This document shows positions 36,705 through 48,029 of a stretch of DNA of 64,000 bases, one piece after another. The position numbers were made by a program, and so were the translations under genes. Position 1 is the first letter of the stretch. Each line of letters opens with the position of its first letter. The stretch is from Pantoea dispersa (GTDB lineage Bacteria > Pseudomonadota > Gammaproteobacteria > Enterobacterales > Enterobacteriaceae), in assembly GCF_014155765.1 (NCBI RefSeq), contig NZ_SCKT01000001.1, positions 62,001 to 126,000 of the forward strand. Reading direction: 5' to 3'. Under the pieces are notes generated by a model. That model did no database searches. It worked only from the letters and a program-made list of their open reading frames with translations, and was not told where the DNA came from.

Positions 36705-36938
36705 TCAGGCCGGTTTTTTCAATACCCAGCGGTCTTGCTGCTTGTCATAGTGGCCGATCTGCAGATCGACCGGTTCGCCATCAATCCACGCCGGTACGCT
36801 GGTTTCATGATCCCAGCCGTCGAGCTGATAACTCAGGCCGGGGTTGGTATGGCAGGGGATGCCGACGGTATCCAGCTTCTCCACATCCATTACTGCATCG
36901 ACGATCTCGTAACGACCAATCTTCACCACGTGTCCCAT
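36705..36938 (-). CDS. Small hypothetical protein, 77 residues
   Basis: I do not recognise this protein. It begins MGHVVKIGRYEIVD, is hydrophilic and acidic, and contains a compact segment GWDHETSVPAWIDGEPVDLQ, with no membrane helix or signal. GGGAG lies six bases before the chosen ATG; another ATG is directly upstream (end 36941). It lies about 75 bases after cvrA in the same direction, so the two may be co-transcribed. Its codon use resembles that of neighbouring genes, which supports a real gene. Confidence 0.65.
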   Translation of the reverse strand: MGHVVKIGRYEIVDAVMDVEKLDTVGIPCHTNPGLSYQLDGWDHETSVPAWIDGEPVDLQIGHYDKQQDRWVLKKPA

Positions 36939-37013
36939 CATCTTCTCCCGTTTGCTGGGTGGAATAGTGATCATAGACGCTGACACGCAGTTTACGAGCG
37001 ATACGGCCTCGGA

Positions 37014-38741
37014 TTATTCCTTCTCTTCCCGCACGCGTACCCCGATTTTGACGATTTGGTTATCCTCTTTTTCCGCCACCGTCCACGTCAGCTGGTTCCA
37101 CTCGACCTGATCTCCCACCACCGGCGTGCTGCCGAGCAGACCCATAATCAACTGGCCGAGCGACTGCTGATCGTTGGTCTCTTCATCGAGCTCCAGGCCA
37201 TAGATCTGCGCGACATCGCGCAGGCGCGCCTCGGCATCAAGGATAAAGTCACCAAAGAAGCGCTGATCCAGCGCCACCGGCGGCGTCTGGCTGAACATCT
37301 TGCCCAACGCCGGCAAATCGCGCTCACGGCCAATAACGCACAGCACGTCACCCTCTTTCAGACACGTATTGCCGTTGGGGTGCATCAGCGCGTTATCGCG
37401 GAACAGGGCGGCAATGCGCGTTTCGCGCGGCATTTGCAAATCGCGCAGCGCGGCGCCGACGCACCATTTGTCGGCGCTGAGCTGATAAACGAACTGTTCC
37501 CACGGATTTTCCGGATGGATATCCAGCCCGACGCGGCTGATGGGCGACGCGGTCGGCGGTACCACCACCTTAGCCCGTTTAGCGGCATAGCCCAGCGACG
37601 TGCCCTGCAGCATCAGAGATACCAGAACCACGAAGAAGGCGATATTGAAGTAGAGTTTTGAATTCTCCAGCCCGGCCATCATCGGGAACACCGCGAGGAT
37701 AATCGGCACCGCACCGCGCAGGCCTACCCAGCTGATAAAGATGCGTTCACGTCCGGTAAAGCCTTTAAACGGCAGCAGCCCGACCAGAATCGACAGCGGA
37801 CGCGCCACCAGAATCAGCCACAGTGAGAGAATCATCGCCGGCAGCGCGATATGCCACAGGTCAGACGGCGTCACCAGCAGGCCGAGCACGATAAACATAC
37901 CAATCTGGCTCAGCCAGGCCATGCCGTCGAAAGTCTGCAGAATGCCGTGGCGGTTACGAATCGGGCTGTTGCCCAGCAGAAAACCACACAGATAGACCGC
38001 CAGAATGCCGCTGCCTTCCATCACCGTGGTCAGGGCAAACACAATGATGCCGCCGCTCAGCGCCAGCAGCGGATAGAGCCCTTGTGCCAGGCTGATGCGG
38101 TTGATCAGTTGCTGCAGCGCCCAGCCGCCGCCCAGTCCGAGCACAATGCCAAGGCCGAACTGCTGCACCAGATGCACCACAAACATCCAGCTCAGGCCGC
38201 TCTGCCCCTGCTGGATCATGTCGATTAGCGTAATGGTAAGAAACACCGCCATCGGATCGTTGCTGCCTGATTCAATCTCCAGCGTGGAACTGACGCGCTC
38301 GTTAAGCCCTTTGTCGCCCAGCAGTGAAAACACCGCTGCGGCGTCGGTCGAGCCGATAATGGCGCCAATCAGGAAGCCCTGCATCAGATCGAGCTTAAAC
38401 AGCCAGGCGGCAGCCAGACCGGTGAGGCCGGCGGTAATCATCACGCCAACGGTGGCCAGCGACAGCGCCGGACCAAGCGCCACCTTGAACGAGCTGGCCT
38501 TGGTGCGCATGCCGCCGTCGAGCAGAATAATCGCCAGCGCCAGGTTGGACACCAGATAGGCCACCGGATAGTTATCAAAGGCAATACCGCCGATGCCGTC
38601 CACGCCGGTCAGCATCCCCAGCGCCAGGAAGATCACCAGAATCGGGATACCGAGACGCGACGAGAAGGAACTCAGCAGAATACTTGCTGCGACCAGCACG
38701 GAACCAATAATGAACAAACTGTAAATCATGCTGGCATTCAA
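37014..38741 (-). CDS. cvrA: K+/H+ antiporter CvrA (NhaP2-type)
   Basis: A 575-residue CPA1-family antiporter. About 12 transmembrane helices occupy residues 1-390, with the family motif [23 protein letters not shown] near residues 120-142 and [17 protein letters not shown] cytoplasmic RCK_C (TrkA-C) domain follows ([19 protein letters not shown]-like: [19 protein letters not shown]). It helps set cytoplasmic K+ and pH at low osmolarity. The start is taken as TTG ending at 38741, preceded by GGAG and aligned with the E. coli N-terminus; the first ATG is 11 bases downstream. In E. coli ldcA follows, but here yeaH lies upstream instead. Confidence 0.93.
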   Translation of the reverse strand: MNASMIYSLFIIGSVLVAASILLSSFSSRLGIPILVIFLALGMLTGVDGIGGIAFDNYPVAYLVSNLALAIILLDGGMRTKASSFKVALGPALSLATVGVMITAGLTGLAAAWLFKLDLMQGFLIGAIIGSTDAAAVFSLLGDKGLNERVSSTLEIESGSNDPMAVFLTITLIDMIQQGQSGLSWMFVVHLVQQFGLGIVLGLGGGWALQQLINRISLAQGLYPLLALSGGIIVFALTTVMEGSGILAVYLCGFLLGNSPIRNRHGILQTFDGMAWLSQIGMFIVLGLLVTPSDLWHIALPAMILSLWLILVARPLSILVGLLPFKGFTGRERIFISWVGLRGAVPIILAVFPMMAGLENSKLYFNIAFFVVLVSLMLQGTSLGYAAKRAKVVVPPTASPISRVGLDIHPENPWEQFVYQLSADKWCVGAALRDLQMPRETRIAALFRDNALMHPNGNTCLKEGDVLCVIGRERDLPALGKMFSQTPPVALDQRFFGDFILDAEARLRDVAQIYGLELDEETNDQQSLGQLIMGLLGSTPVVGDQVEWNQLTWTVAEKEDNQIVKIGVRVREEKE

Positions 38742-38941
38742 CGGCGTTCTCCTGCGGCGGGGCATAAAAAAGCAAATTGCGGGCAATTCACACAGACAAG
38801 GTGAAAAGATAATGCCTTATCAATAGCTTGTCAGCGGTTAATTGCACATTTTTTCATTCTGTGGCGTGCTATCCCATAGAAGGTTAAATCCGCACAGAAA
38901 AACAGCAGGGTTTTCAGAGGGGTTAAGCCGGGCGGGGTAAA

Positions 38942-38965
38942 GAAAAAGCCGGTCGGTGACCGGCT
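38942..38965 (-). terminator. Terminator of yeaGH
   Basis: AGCCGGTC and GACCGGCT form an 8-bp stem with a 3-base loop. On the minus strand it is followed by TTTTCTTT. It lies 8 bases after the yeaH stop. Confidence 0.88.
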
Positions 38966-38972
38966 GGTAAAC

Positions 38973-40337
<1,365 letters not shown>

Positions 40338-42272
40338 TTATGACGATTTGCGCACGCGCAGATACCATTCGCACAGCAGACGCACCTGCTTGCGGGTATA
40401 GCCTTTTTCCATCATGCGATCGACAAAATCGTCGTGTTTTTTCTGTTCGTCCGTGGATGTTTTGGTGTTGAACGAAATCACCGGCAACAACTCCTCGGTG
40501 TTGGAGAACATTTTCTTCTCGATCACCGTGCGGAGTTTTTCGTAGCTGGTCCAGTTTGGATTACGTCCGTTATTCTGCGCCCGTGCGCGCAGCACAAAGT
40601 TGACAATCTCGTTACGGAAATCTTTCGGGTTACTGATCCCGGCAGGTTTCTCAATCTTTTCCAGCTCGGCGTTGAGTGATTCACGATCGAACAGCTGGCC
40701 GGTATCCGGATCGCGGTACTCCTGATCCTGAATCCAGAAATCTGCGTAAGTGACGTAGCGGTCGAAGATGTTCTGACCATACTCCGAATAGGATTCTAGG
40801 TAAGCGGTCTGAATCTCTTTGCCAATGAACTCCGCATATTTCGGAATCAGATAGCCTTTCAGGTGTTCCAGATACTTCTCCGCCTGATCCTGCGGGAACT
40901 GCTCGCGCTCGATCTGCTGTTCCAGCACGTAAAACAGGTGCACCGGGTTAGCCGCTACTTCGGCATGGTCGAAGTTAAACACGCGTGACAAAATCTTAAA
41001 CGCGAAGCGGGTCGACAGGCCGTTCATGCCTTCATCCACACCGGCGTAATCGTGATACTCCTGCCACGATTTCGCTTTCGGATCGGTGTCTTTAAGGCTT
41101 TCACCGTCATAGACGCGCATCTTCGAGTAGATACTGGAGTTTTCCGGCTCTTTCAGGCGCGACAGAATCGAGAAGCGCGCCAGCGTTTCCAGCGTGCCGG
41201 GTGCGCAAGGCGCGGTGGTCAGCTCACTGTGGTTGAGCAGTTTTTCATAAATTTTGATCTCCTCGGATACGCGCAGGCAGTAAGGCACCTTCACGATGTA
41301 TACACGGTCAAGGAAAGCTTCGTTGTTCTTGTTGTTACGGAACGTCACCCACTCTGATTCGTTGGAGTGCGCCAGAATGATGCCGTTAAACGGCAGGGCG
41401 GAAATCCCTTCGGTACCGTTATAGTTACCTTCCTGAGTGGCGGTCAGCAGCGGATGCAGCACTTTAATGGGTGCTTTGAACATCTCCACGAATTCCATGA
41501 TGCCCTGGTTGGCGCGGCACAGCGCACCTGAATAGCCGTAGGCATCCGGATCGTTCTGCGCGTGGTTTTCCAGCTTACGGATATCCACTTTACCCACCAG
41601 CGCTGAAATATCCTGGTTGTTCTCATCACCCGGTTCGGTTTTGGCGATAGCCAGCTGTTCCAGAATCGACGGCCACACTTTCACCACTTTGAAGCGGGTG
41701 ATGTCGCCGCCAAAGTCATGCAACCGTTTTGCCGCCCACGGCGACATGATAGTGCCAAGGTAACGCCGCGGCACGCCGTACTCTTTTTCCAGAATATTGG
41801 CGTCTTCCTGCGGATTAAACAGGCACAGCGGATGGTCATTGACCGGGCTGCGTTCACCGTCGGCACTCAGCACATAGATCGGCACGCGCTGCATCAACGC
41901 TTTAAGCCGTTCGGCCAGCGAGGATTTACCGCCGCCCACCGGGCCGAGCAGATACAGAATCTGTTTCTTCTCCTCCAGCCCCTGCGCGGCGTGTTTCAGG
42001 TAGGAGACGATCTGCTCAATCGCTTCCTCCATACCGTAAAACTCTTCAAAGGCCGGATAGCGTCCGATGACGCGGTTAGAGAAGATACGGGAAAGGCGAG
42101 GCTCCTGGGCAGTATCGACCATCACAGGCTCACCGATGGCCATCAATAGTCGTTCTGCCGCGTTGGCGTATGCACTGCGATCCTGCTTACAGATGGTGAG
42201 GAATTCCTGCAGTGTGAACTCTTCGTCCTTGGCAGCTTCATAACGCTGACGATAGTGATCGAATATATTCAT
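40338..42272 (-). CDS. yeaG: PrkA-family serine protein kinase YeaG
   Basis: A 644-residue protein, the same length as E. coli YeaG. The N-terminal AAA-type domain has Walker A GPVGGGKSSLAERLK near residues 110-124, and the C-terminal PrkA kinase-like domain follows (LLNHSELTTAPCAPGTLETLARFSILSRL). In E. coli it is an autophosphorylating kinase needed for survival of nitrogen starvation and controlled by NtrC/sigma-54 and sigma-S. A sigma-54 promoter match is present at 42362-42377. It is the first gene of yeaGH. Confidence 0.96.
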   Translation of the reverse strand: MNIFDHYRQRYEAAKDEEFTLQEFLTICKQDRSAYANAAERLLMAIGEPVMVDTAQEPRLSRIFSNRVIGRYPAFEEFYGMEEAIEQIVSYLKHAAQGLEEKKQILYLLGPVGGGKSSLAERLKALMQRVPIYVLSADGERSPVNDHPLCLFNPQEDANILEKEYGVPRRYLGTIMSPWAAKRLHDFGGDITRFKVVKVWPSILEQLAIAKTEPGDENNQDISALVGKVDIRKLENHAQNDPDAYGYSGALCRANQGIMEFVEMFKAPIKVLHPLLTATQEGNYNGTEGISALPFNGIILAHSNESEWVTFRNNKNNEAFLDRVYIVKVPYCLRVSEEIKIYEKLLNHSELTTAPCAPGTLETLARFSILSRLKEPENSSIYSKMRVYDGESLKDTDPKAKSWQEYHDYAGVDEGMNGLSTRFAFKILSRVFNFDHAEVAANPVHLFYVLEQQIEREQFPQDQAEKYLEHLKGYLIPKYAEFIGKEIQTAYLESYSEYGQNIFDRYVTYADFWIQDQEYRDPDTGQLFDRESLNAELEKIEKPAGISNPKDFRNEIVNFVLRARAQNNGRNPNWTSYEKLRTVIEKKMFSNTEELLPVISFNTKTSTDEQKKHDDFVDRMMEKGYTRKQVRLLCEWYLRVRKSS

Positions 42273-42681
42273 AGCGATGCCCGTCCTTTCGTTTTTAGCA
42301 CAGGTAAAGGAGCGTAATAAGATGCTCTTGCAGCTCCCGGAAGATATTCTTTATTGAGTACAGCAACCCTTATGCCAACCTGACGATTTTTTATCGGGAT
42401 TCACAATTCTTATGGTTACTCTGCTCGTACAAAAAATTCTCGTCTTACTTTTACTGTAGAAGGCAATCAGAAAAATTGCTCCGTCTTTTCTCCTTATTTA
42501 GCGATATATCAATAACAAAGTCTCATAAGCGCTAAGGCCGTCACGCCCTTGCGGCAACAGGTGCGCTGCGTCTCAGACGCTTCTGACAGGATAAAAAGGA
42601 AATCAACATTAAAAGTTAAACCAGTGGCAAAATTTGGTTAGACTCTGCGTGTGATTGTTATATTAATGGAATGAATAAATT
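42273..42681. promoter_or_regulatory. yeaG-mipA divergent control region
   Basis: About 410 bases without a gene. The minus side contains the sigma-54 type promoter described separately. The plus side is AT-rich before mipA (42600-42680). I looked for NtrC-type sites (TGCAC-N7-GTGCA) and found none convincing. Confidence 0.45.
42362..42377 (-). promoter_or_regulatory. Sigma-54 (-24/-12) promoter of yeaGH
   Basis: On the minus strand the sequence reads TGGCATAAGGGTTGCT. It matches the sigma-54 consensus TGGCACGNNNNTTGCW at the invariant GG and GC and has the required 10-base spacing. Transcription would start near 42350, about 80 bases before the yeaG ATG. Confidence 0.72.
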
Positions 42682-43431
42682 GTGAACCATTTCAAACTTA
42701 AAGCGCTTGCTCTGATGTGTCCTTGCTATTTTGCGGCGTTCAGCACTTACGCTGAACCCGTGTCACTTGGGGCTTCGGTTATTTATGCCCAGTCGCCGTA
42801 CCGCGGCGGCCAGGACCGTTATCTGCCGATCCCGGTCATCAATTATGAGGGGGAAAACTTTTGGTTCCGCAGCCTACAGGGCGGTTATTACCTGTGGAAA
42901 GACCCGCAGAATCAGCTGTCGTTAACGCTGCTGGGCTCGCCGCAGCAGTATGACCCGAAAGATAACGATCTGGGCGATATGAAAGGGCTGGACAAGCGTC
43001 GTATGACGCTGATGGCCGGCGCGACTTATCGTCACGTTGCTGACTGGGGAATTGTGCGTACCGCGCTGCTGGGCGATGTGCTGAATAACAGCAACGGCAT
43101 GATCTGGGACCTGACCTACCTGTACCGCTTTGATTTCGGCGCGTTCAGCCTGACACCGGGCATTGGCGCAATGTGGAACAGTGCCAACCAAAACCGCTAT
43201 TACTACGGCGTTTCCGGCCACGAAAGCGCGCGTACCGGCATTGATCGCTATCACCCGGACGACAGCTGGTCGCCTTACGTCGAGATGAACGCCAGCTATC
43301 AGATTAGCGAGAGCTGGAACGCCAGCCTGTCAGGCCGTTACACCCGCTTCGCCAGCGAAATTAAAGACAGTCCGATGGTGGATAAAGACGGTCAGTTTAC
43401 GCTGTGGACCGGCGTCAGCTACAGCTTCTGA
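42682..43431 (+). CDS. mipA: MipA/OmpV-family outer-membrane protein
   Basis: A 249-residue protein with a signal peptide (cleavage likely after FSTYA, residue 24) and a beta-barrel-like pattern ending in aromatic Phe (SYSF). The segments SPYRGGQDRYLPIPVINYEGENFWFRS and YYYGVSGHESARTGI are typical of MipA/OmpV. In E. coli MipA is a scaffold linking MltA and PBP1B. The start is GTG 42682 with GGA about 11 bases upstream. A terminator follows at 43442. Confidence 0.93.
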   Translation: MNHFKLKALALMCPCYFAAFSTYAEPVSLGASVIYAQSPYRGGQDRYLPIPVINYEGENFWFRSLQGGYYLWKDPQNQLSLTLLGSPQQYDPKDNDLGDMKGLDKRRMTLMAGATYRHVADWGIVRTALLGDVLNNSNGMIWDLTYLYRFDFGAFSLTPGIGAMWNSANQNRYYYGVSGHESARTGIDRYHPDDSWSPYVEMNASYQISESWNASLSGRYTRFASEIKDSPMVDKDGQFTLWTGVSYSF

Positions 43432-43441
43432 TGACCGCACG

Positions 43442-43467
43442 AACGCCTCATAATGAGGCGTTTCTGT
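43442..43467 (+). terminator. Terminator of mipA
   Basis: AACGCCTCA and TGAGGCGTT around TAA, followed by TCTGTT. It is 10 bases after the mipA stop. Confidence 0.75.
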
Positions 43468-43514
43468 TACCTTGCACCAATATTGCGCCCCGTAATGGCG
43501 CAACGGGAGGTGAG

Positions 43515-44363
43515 ATGAAGACGATTCAGTTTAACGACGATACGCCGTTAGCGGCTATCGGCCAGGGCACCTGGTATATGGGCGAGAATTCTGCACAGCG
43601 GGCGCAGGAAATCGCTGCGCTGCAGGCTGGACTGGACGCCGGACTGAAACTGATCGATACCGCTGAGATGTATGCCAAAGGCGGCGCGGAAGAGGTGGTC
43701 GGCGCAGCGCTGCGCGGCCGGCGCGATCAAGCCTGGCTGGTATCAAAAGTTTACCCGTGGAACGCCGGTGAGGTCGATGCGATTGACGCCTGTGAGCGCA
43801 GCCTGCGCCGTCTGCAGACGGACTATCTCGATCTTTATCTGTTGCACTGGCGCGGTAATGTACCGCTGGAAGAGACCGTGCGCGCCATGCAAACGCTGCA
43901 GCAGCAGGGCAAAATCCGCCACTGGGGCGTCTCCAATTTCGATAGCGACGATCTGCAGGAGTTGTGGAGTGAAGCCGGAGGGATGGGCTGCGCGACTAAT
44001 CAGGTGCTGTACCATCTGGCTTCGCGCGGTATTGAATTCGATTTACTGCCGCTCTGTCAGCAACACCATACGCCCGTCATGGCTTACTGTCCGCTGGCGC
44101 AGGCCGGACGGCTGCGTCAGGCGCTGTTTGACGATGCGACTCTGCAGCAGATTGCACAACAGAAGGGCATCAGCATCGCTCAGTTGCTGCTGAGCTGGGT
44201 GATTCGCCAGCCGGGCGTAATGGCCATTCCCAAGGCGGGCAGCGTGGCGCACGTGCAGGAGAATGCGGCGGCCCTGAAGATCACCCTGACCAGCGATGAA
44301 CTGGCGCTGCTGGATCGCGCTTTTCCGCCGCCGCAGCACAAACTGGCGCTGGATGTGGTGTAA
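43515..44363 (+). CDS. yeaE: Aldo/keto reductase YeaE
   Basis: A 282-residue NADPH-dependent aldo/keto reductase. The catalytic tetrad regions are visible: LIDTAEMY (Asp, Tyr), LVSKVYPWNA (Lys) and LDLYLLHWRG (His). The cofactor signature is AIPKAGSVAHVQENAAAL near the C-terminus. E. coli YeaE reduces methylglyoxal. The ATG at 43515 follows GGGAGGTGAG. It is convergent with yeaD, and a perfect 9-bp stem (44363-44382) overlaps its stop. Confidence 0.94.
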   Translation: MKTIQFNDDTPLAAIGQGTWYMGENSAQRAQEIAALQAGLDAGLKLIDTAEMYAKGGAEEVVGAALRGRRDQAWLVSKVYPWNAGEVDAIDACERSLRRLQTDYLDLYLLHWRGNVPLEETVRAMQTLQQQGKIRHWGVSNFDSDDLQELWSEAGGMGCATNQVLYHLASRGIEFDLLPLCQQHHTPVMAYCPLAQAGRLRQALFDDATLQQIAQQKGISIAQLLLSWVIRQPGVMAIPKAGSVAHVQENAAALKITLTSDELALLDRAFPPPQHKLALDVV

Positions 44364-44382
44364 ACGGCGCGCACGCGCCGTT
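44363..44382. terminator. Bidirectional hairpin between yeaE and yeaD
   Basis: AACGGCGCG and CGCGCCGTT form a perfect 9-bp stem with a 2-base loop. No T tract follows, so it is a weak terminator candidate for both convergent genes. Confidence 0.5.
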
Positions 44383-44387
44383 CAGCA

Positions 44388-45263
44388 TTACTTATTGCGG
44401 ATTCTCAGCGTGACGCCAAGGCGGGCAGGGGTTTCTCCGGCACTTTTCATCGGTTTGTTAATCCGCGCCGTCTCCACGCACACCATCGTTTTATAACCAT
44501 CATTAGGCATATCGGCCATGCTGCAGGACAGCGCCGGACCGGGGTTCCAGGTGACAACGTCACTTTGATAATGGTGATAGACTTCAATCTGGCGCTTACC
44601 GGCGCGATCGTGAATCACGCTGCAGTCTTCCGCTGCGGTATGAATGCGATCAACCCGATCGGGATAGGTTTGTTTACCGTCCGCTGCGCTACCGATGGCA
44701 TTGTCCTGCACCTTATCGATGTAGCTGTTGCCGAGCCCGCTGACTTCAACCTGCGCAATGTCCGCCACCTGAAAATAGCTGTGCAGCGCGGCCGTGGCTT
44801 CATAATCGCCCCAGGCTTCCAGCTCAATCTCACAGTGTTCAGCAATGCGAAAGCGCGCCAGCAGCGTGAAGTCGTGCGGCCACAGTTTTTTCGTTTGTGT
44901 ATTACTTTCCAGCGTGAACGTCAGCATGACCGCATCTTCGTTCTCATCATGCGCCGTCAGCGTCCATGGCTGATTACGGGCAAAGCCATGCGCAGGTTCA
45001 CCTGCCGGACCAAACCACGGCCAGCAGACCGGCACGCCGCCGCGAATGGCTTTGCCGCTGACGAACGGCGTCTTGTCGCTGAGCCAGATGGCGGGCTGCT
45101 GACCGGCCGGCTGCCATGCCAGCAGGTGCGCACCCTGCAGGGCAATGGCGGCGCGCACTTTCGGATGGCTGATCACCAGAATTGGCAATTCACCCATCTG
45201 ACGCTGCGACAGGTAAGGGGTGATCTGCGTCACCACGGGCAAGTTAAAGAGCGAATTGTGCAT
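44388..45263 (-). CDS. yeaD: D-hexose-6-phosphate mutarotase YeaD
   Basis: A 291-residue galactose-mutarotase-like protein (E. coli 294). It interconverts anomers of glucose-6-phosphate and related sugars. Family segments are IRGGVPVCWPWFG, HGFARNQPW (catalytic His) and VVTWNPGPA. The ATG ends at 45263 with AAGG seven bases upstream. It follows gapA in the same direction after a strong terminator. Confidence 0.94.
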   Translation of the reverse strand: MHNSLFNLPVVTQITPYLSQRQMGELPILVISHPKVRAAIALQGAHLLAWQPAGQQPAIWLSDKTPFVSGKAIRGGVPVCWPWFGPAGEPAHGFARNQPWTLTAHDENEDAVMLTFTLESNTQTKKLWPHDFTLLARFRIAEHCEIELEAWGDYEATAALHSYFQVADIAQVEVSGLGNSYIDKVQDNAIGSAADGKQTYPDRVDRIHTAAEDCSVIHDRAGKRQIEVYHHYQSDVVTWNPGPALSCSMADMPNDGYKTMVCVETARINKPMKSAGETPARLGVTLRIRNK

Positions 45264-45285
45264 TGTCAGACCTTCTCTCATCCAA

Positions 45286-45312
45286 TCGAAAAAAAAGGGG
45301 CGACCGAAGTCA
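45286..45312 (-). terminator. Rho-independent terminator of gapA
   Basis: On the minus strand GGGGTGAC and GTCGCCCC pair around a TTCG tetraloop (one G-U wobble), followed by eight T. It is one of the strongest terminators in the window. Confidence 0.93.
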
Positions 45313-45337
45313 CCCCTTGTCTGTTTAGCCGGTTAGC

Positions 45338-46674
<1,337 letters not shown>

Positions 46675-47085
46675 ATGGCTAAAGACACCGCACCCGAGGC
46701 AAAAATTGCCCAGCTGTCGGAAATGCAGCGCTACGTCACTCAGCATCGTGGAACCGAACCGCCTTTCACCGGCGCGCTGTTGCACAACAAGCAGGAGGGT
46801 ATCTATCACTGCCTGGTCTGCAACGCACCGCTGTTTCTCTCCGAAACCAAGTATGACTCCGGCTGCGGCTGGCCGAGCTTTTACCAGCCGTATAACGATG
46901 AAGCTATCCGCTATCTGGAAGATGACTCGCACGGTATGCACCGCGTCGAAATCCGCTGCGGTAACTGCGACGCCCATCTGGGCCACGTCTTCCCGGATGG
47001 CCCGCAGCCAACCGGCGAGCGCTATTGTGTCAACTCAGCGTCGCTGAACTTTACCGACGAGCAGGGCAATCAGCACGAGGGCTGA
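46675..47085 (+). CDS. msrB: Peptide-methionine (R)-S-oxide reductase MsrB
   Basis: A 136-residue enzyme that repairs methionine R-sulfoxide in proteins. The zinc site is formed by C46, C49, C95 and C98 (CLVC and CGNC). The catalytic cysteine is C118 in [11 protein letters not shown]. It is divergent from gapA and followed after two bases by yeaC, probably as one operon. Confidence 0.97.
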   Translation: MAKDTAPEAKIAQLSEMQRYVTQHRGTEPPFTGALLHNKQEGIYHCLVCNAPLFLSETKYDSGCGWPSFYQPYNDEAIRYLEDDSHGMHRVEIRCGNCDAHLGHVFPDGPQPTGERYCVNSASLNFTDEQGNQHEG

Positions 47086-47087
47086 GC

Positions 47088-47369
47088 ATGAAGCAGGAAC
47101 TGGAAGCAATGCTGGCAGCGATGACGCCGGAAGTCTACGAGCGCCTCGCCACTGCGGTGGAAACCGGCAAGTGGCCAGACGGCGTGGCGCTGACGCAGGA
47201 TCAGAAAGATAACTGCCTGCAGCTGGTGATGCTGTGGCAGGCGCGGCACAACGACGAACCGCAGCACATGACCATCGGTAAAGGCGGCGAGATGGTGATG
47301 AAGTCGAAAAAACAGCTGAAGGAAGAGTGGGGAATCGAGTCCGACGTGACGCGCATCAACCTGCATTAA
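47088..47369 (+). CDS. yeaC: YeaC, DUF1315 family protein
   Basis: A 93-residue cytoplasmic protein with the family pattern YERLATAVETGKWPDG..LTQDQKDNCLQLVMLWQ. Its function is unknown. It starts two bases after the msrB stop, so translation is likely coupled. A bidirectional terminator follows at 47377. Confidence 0.93.
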   Translation: MKQELEAMLAAMTPEVYERLATAVETGKWPDGVALTQDQKDNCLQLVMLWQARHNDEPQHMTIGKGGEMVMKSKKQLKEEWGIESDVTRINLH

Positions 47370-47376
47370 CCGGCTG

Positions 47377-47406
47377 CAGGGCTGGAGAGTTCCAGCCCTG
47401 ATTTTC
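47377..47406. terminator. Bidirectional terminator between yeaC and pncA
   Basis: CAGGGCTGG and CCAGCCCTG form a perfect 9-bp stem, followed on the plus strand by ATTTTC. It lies between convergent genes. Confidence 0.78.
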
Positions 47407-48013
47407 AGATAATGACCGCACCCTGCGCCTGCATCTGCGCGATCGCGATCTCGCTGTCGTCCGGATTGAGATTGACGCCACGGCAGCCTTCCTGCACCAC
47501 CTCAACGTGATATCCCAGTTCCAGCGCATCCAGCACGCTGTACTTCACGCAATAATCGGTCGCCAGGCCGAGCATCACCAGGTGAGTAATGCCGCGCTCG
47601 CGCAGCCAGCTGTCGAGCTCGGTTTTGCGGCGGTGCCCGTTATCGAAAAAGGCGCTGTAGCTATCCACATCCACATCGCCGCCTTTATGGAACACCGCAT
47701 CAATCAGGCTGCGATCGAGATCCGGATGGAAATCCGCGCCGTGTGAGTGCTGCACGCCGTGATCCGGCCACCAGATCTGCGCCAGGCCATTCAGTTCACC
47801 GAGGGTATACACCGGCTCGCCAGAGACCGAGGCAAAGCTGCCGTGATTGGCCGGATGCCAGTCCTGCAACGCCACCACGCATTCACCGCGCGCGCGGAAT
47901 TCGCGTGCATAGCGATTAGCAACGGCAACCGTCTGGTCACCTTCACGCACGGCCATCGGGCCGCCGGGGCAAAAATCGTTCTGAATATCGATGATTATCA
48001 ATGCCCGCTTCAT
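47405..48013 (-). CDS. pncA: Nicotinamidase PncA
   Basis: A 202-residue isochorismatase-fold enzyme that hydrolyses nicotinamide to nicotinate in NAD recycling; related enzymes activate pyrazinamide. The catalytic Asp is D9 in IIDIQNDFCPGG, and the nucleophilic cysteine is in GLATDYCVKYSVLDAL. Metal ligands are in DWHPANHGSF. It starts 16 bases after the ansA stop, as in the E. coli ansA-pncA operon. Confidence 0.95.
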   Translation of the reverse strand: MKRALIIIDIQNDFCPGGPMAVREGDQTVAVANRYAREFRARGECVVALQDWHPANHGSFASVSGEPVYTLGELNGLAQIWWPDHGVQHSHGADFHPDLDRSLIDAVFHKGGDVDVDSYSAFFDNGHRRKTELDSWLRERGITHLVMLGLATDYCVKYSVLDALELGYHVEVVQEGCRGVNLNPDDSEIAIAQMQAQGAVII

Positions 48014-48029
48014 GGGATTTTGCTCCGTA

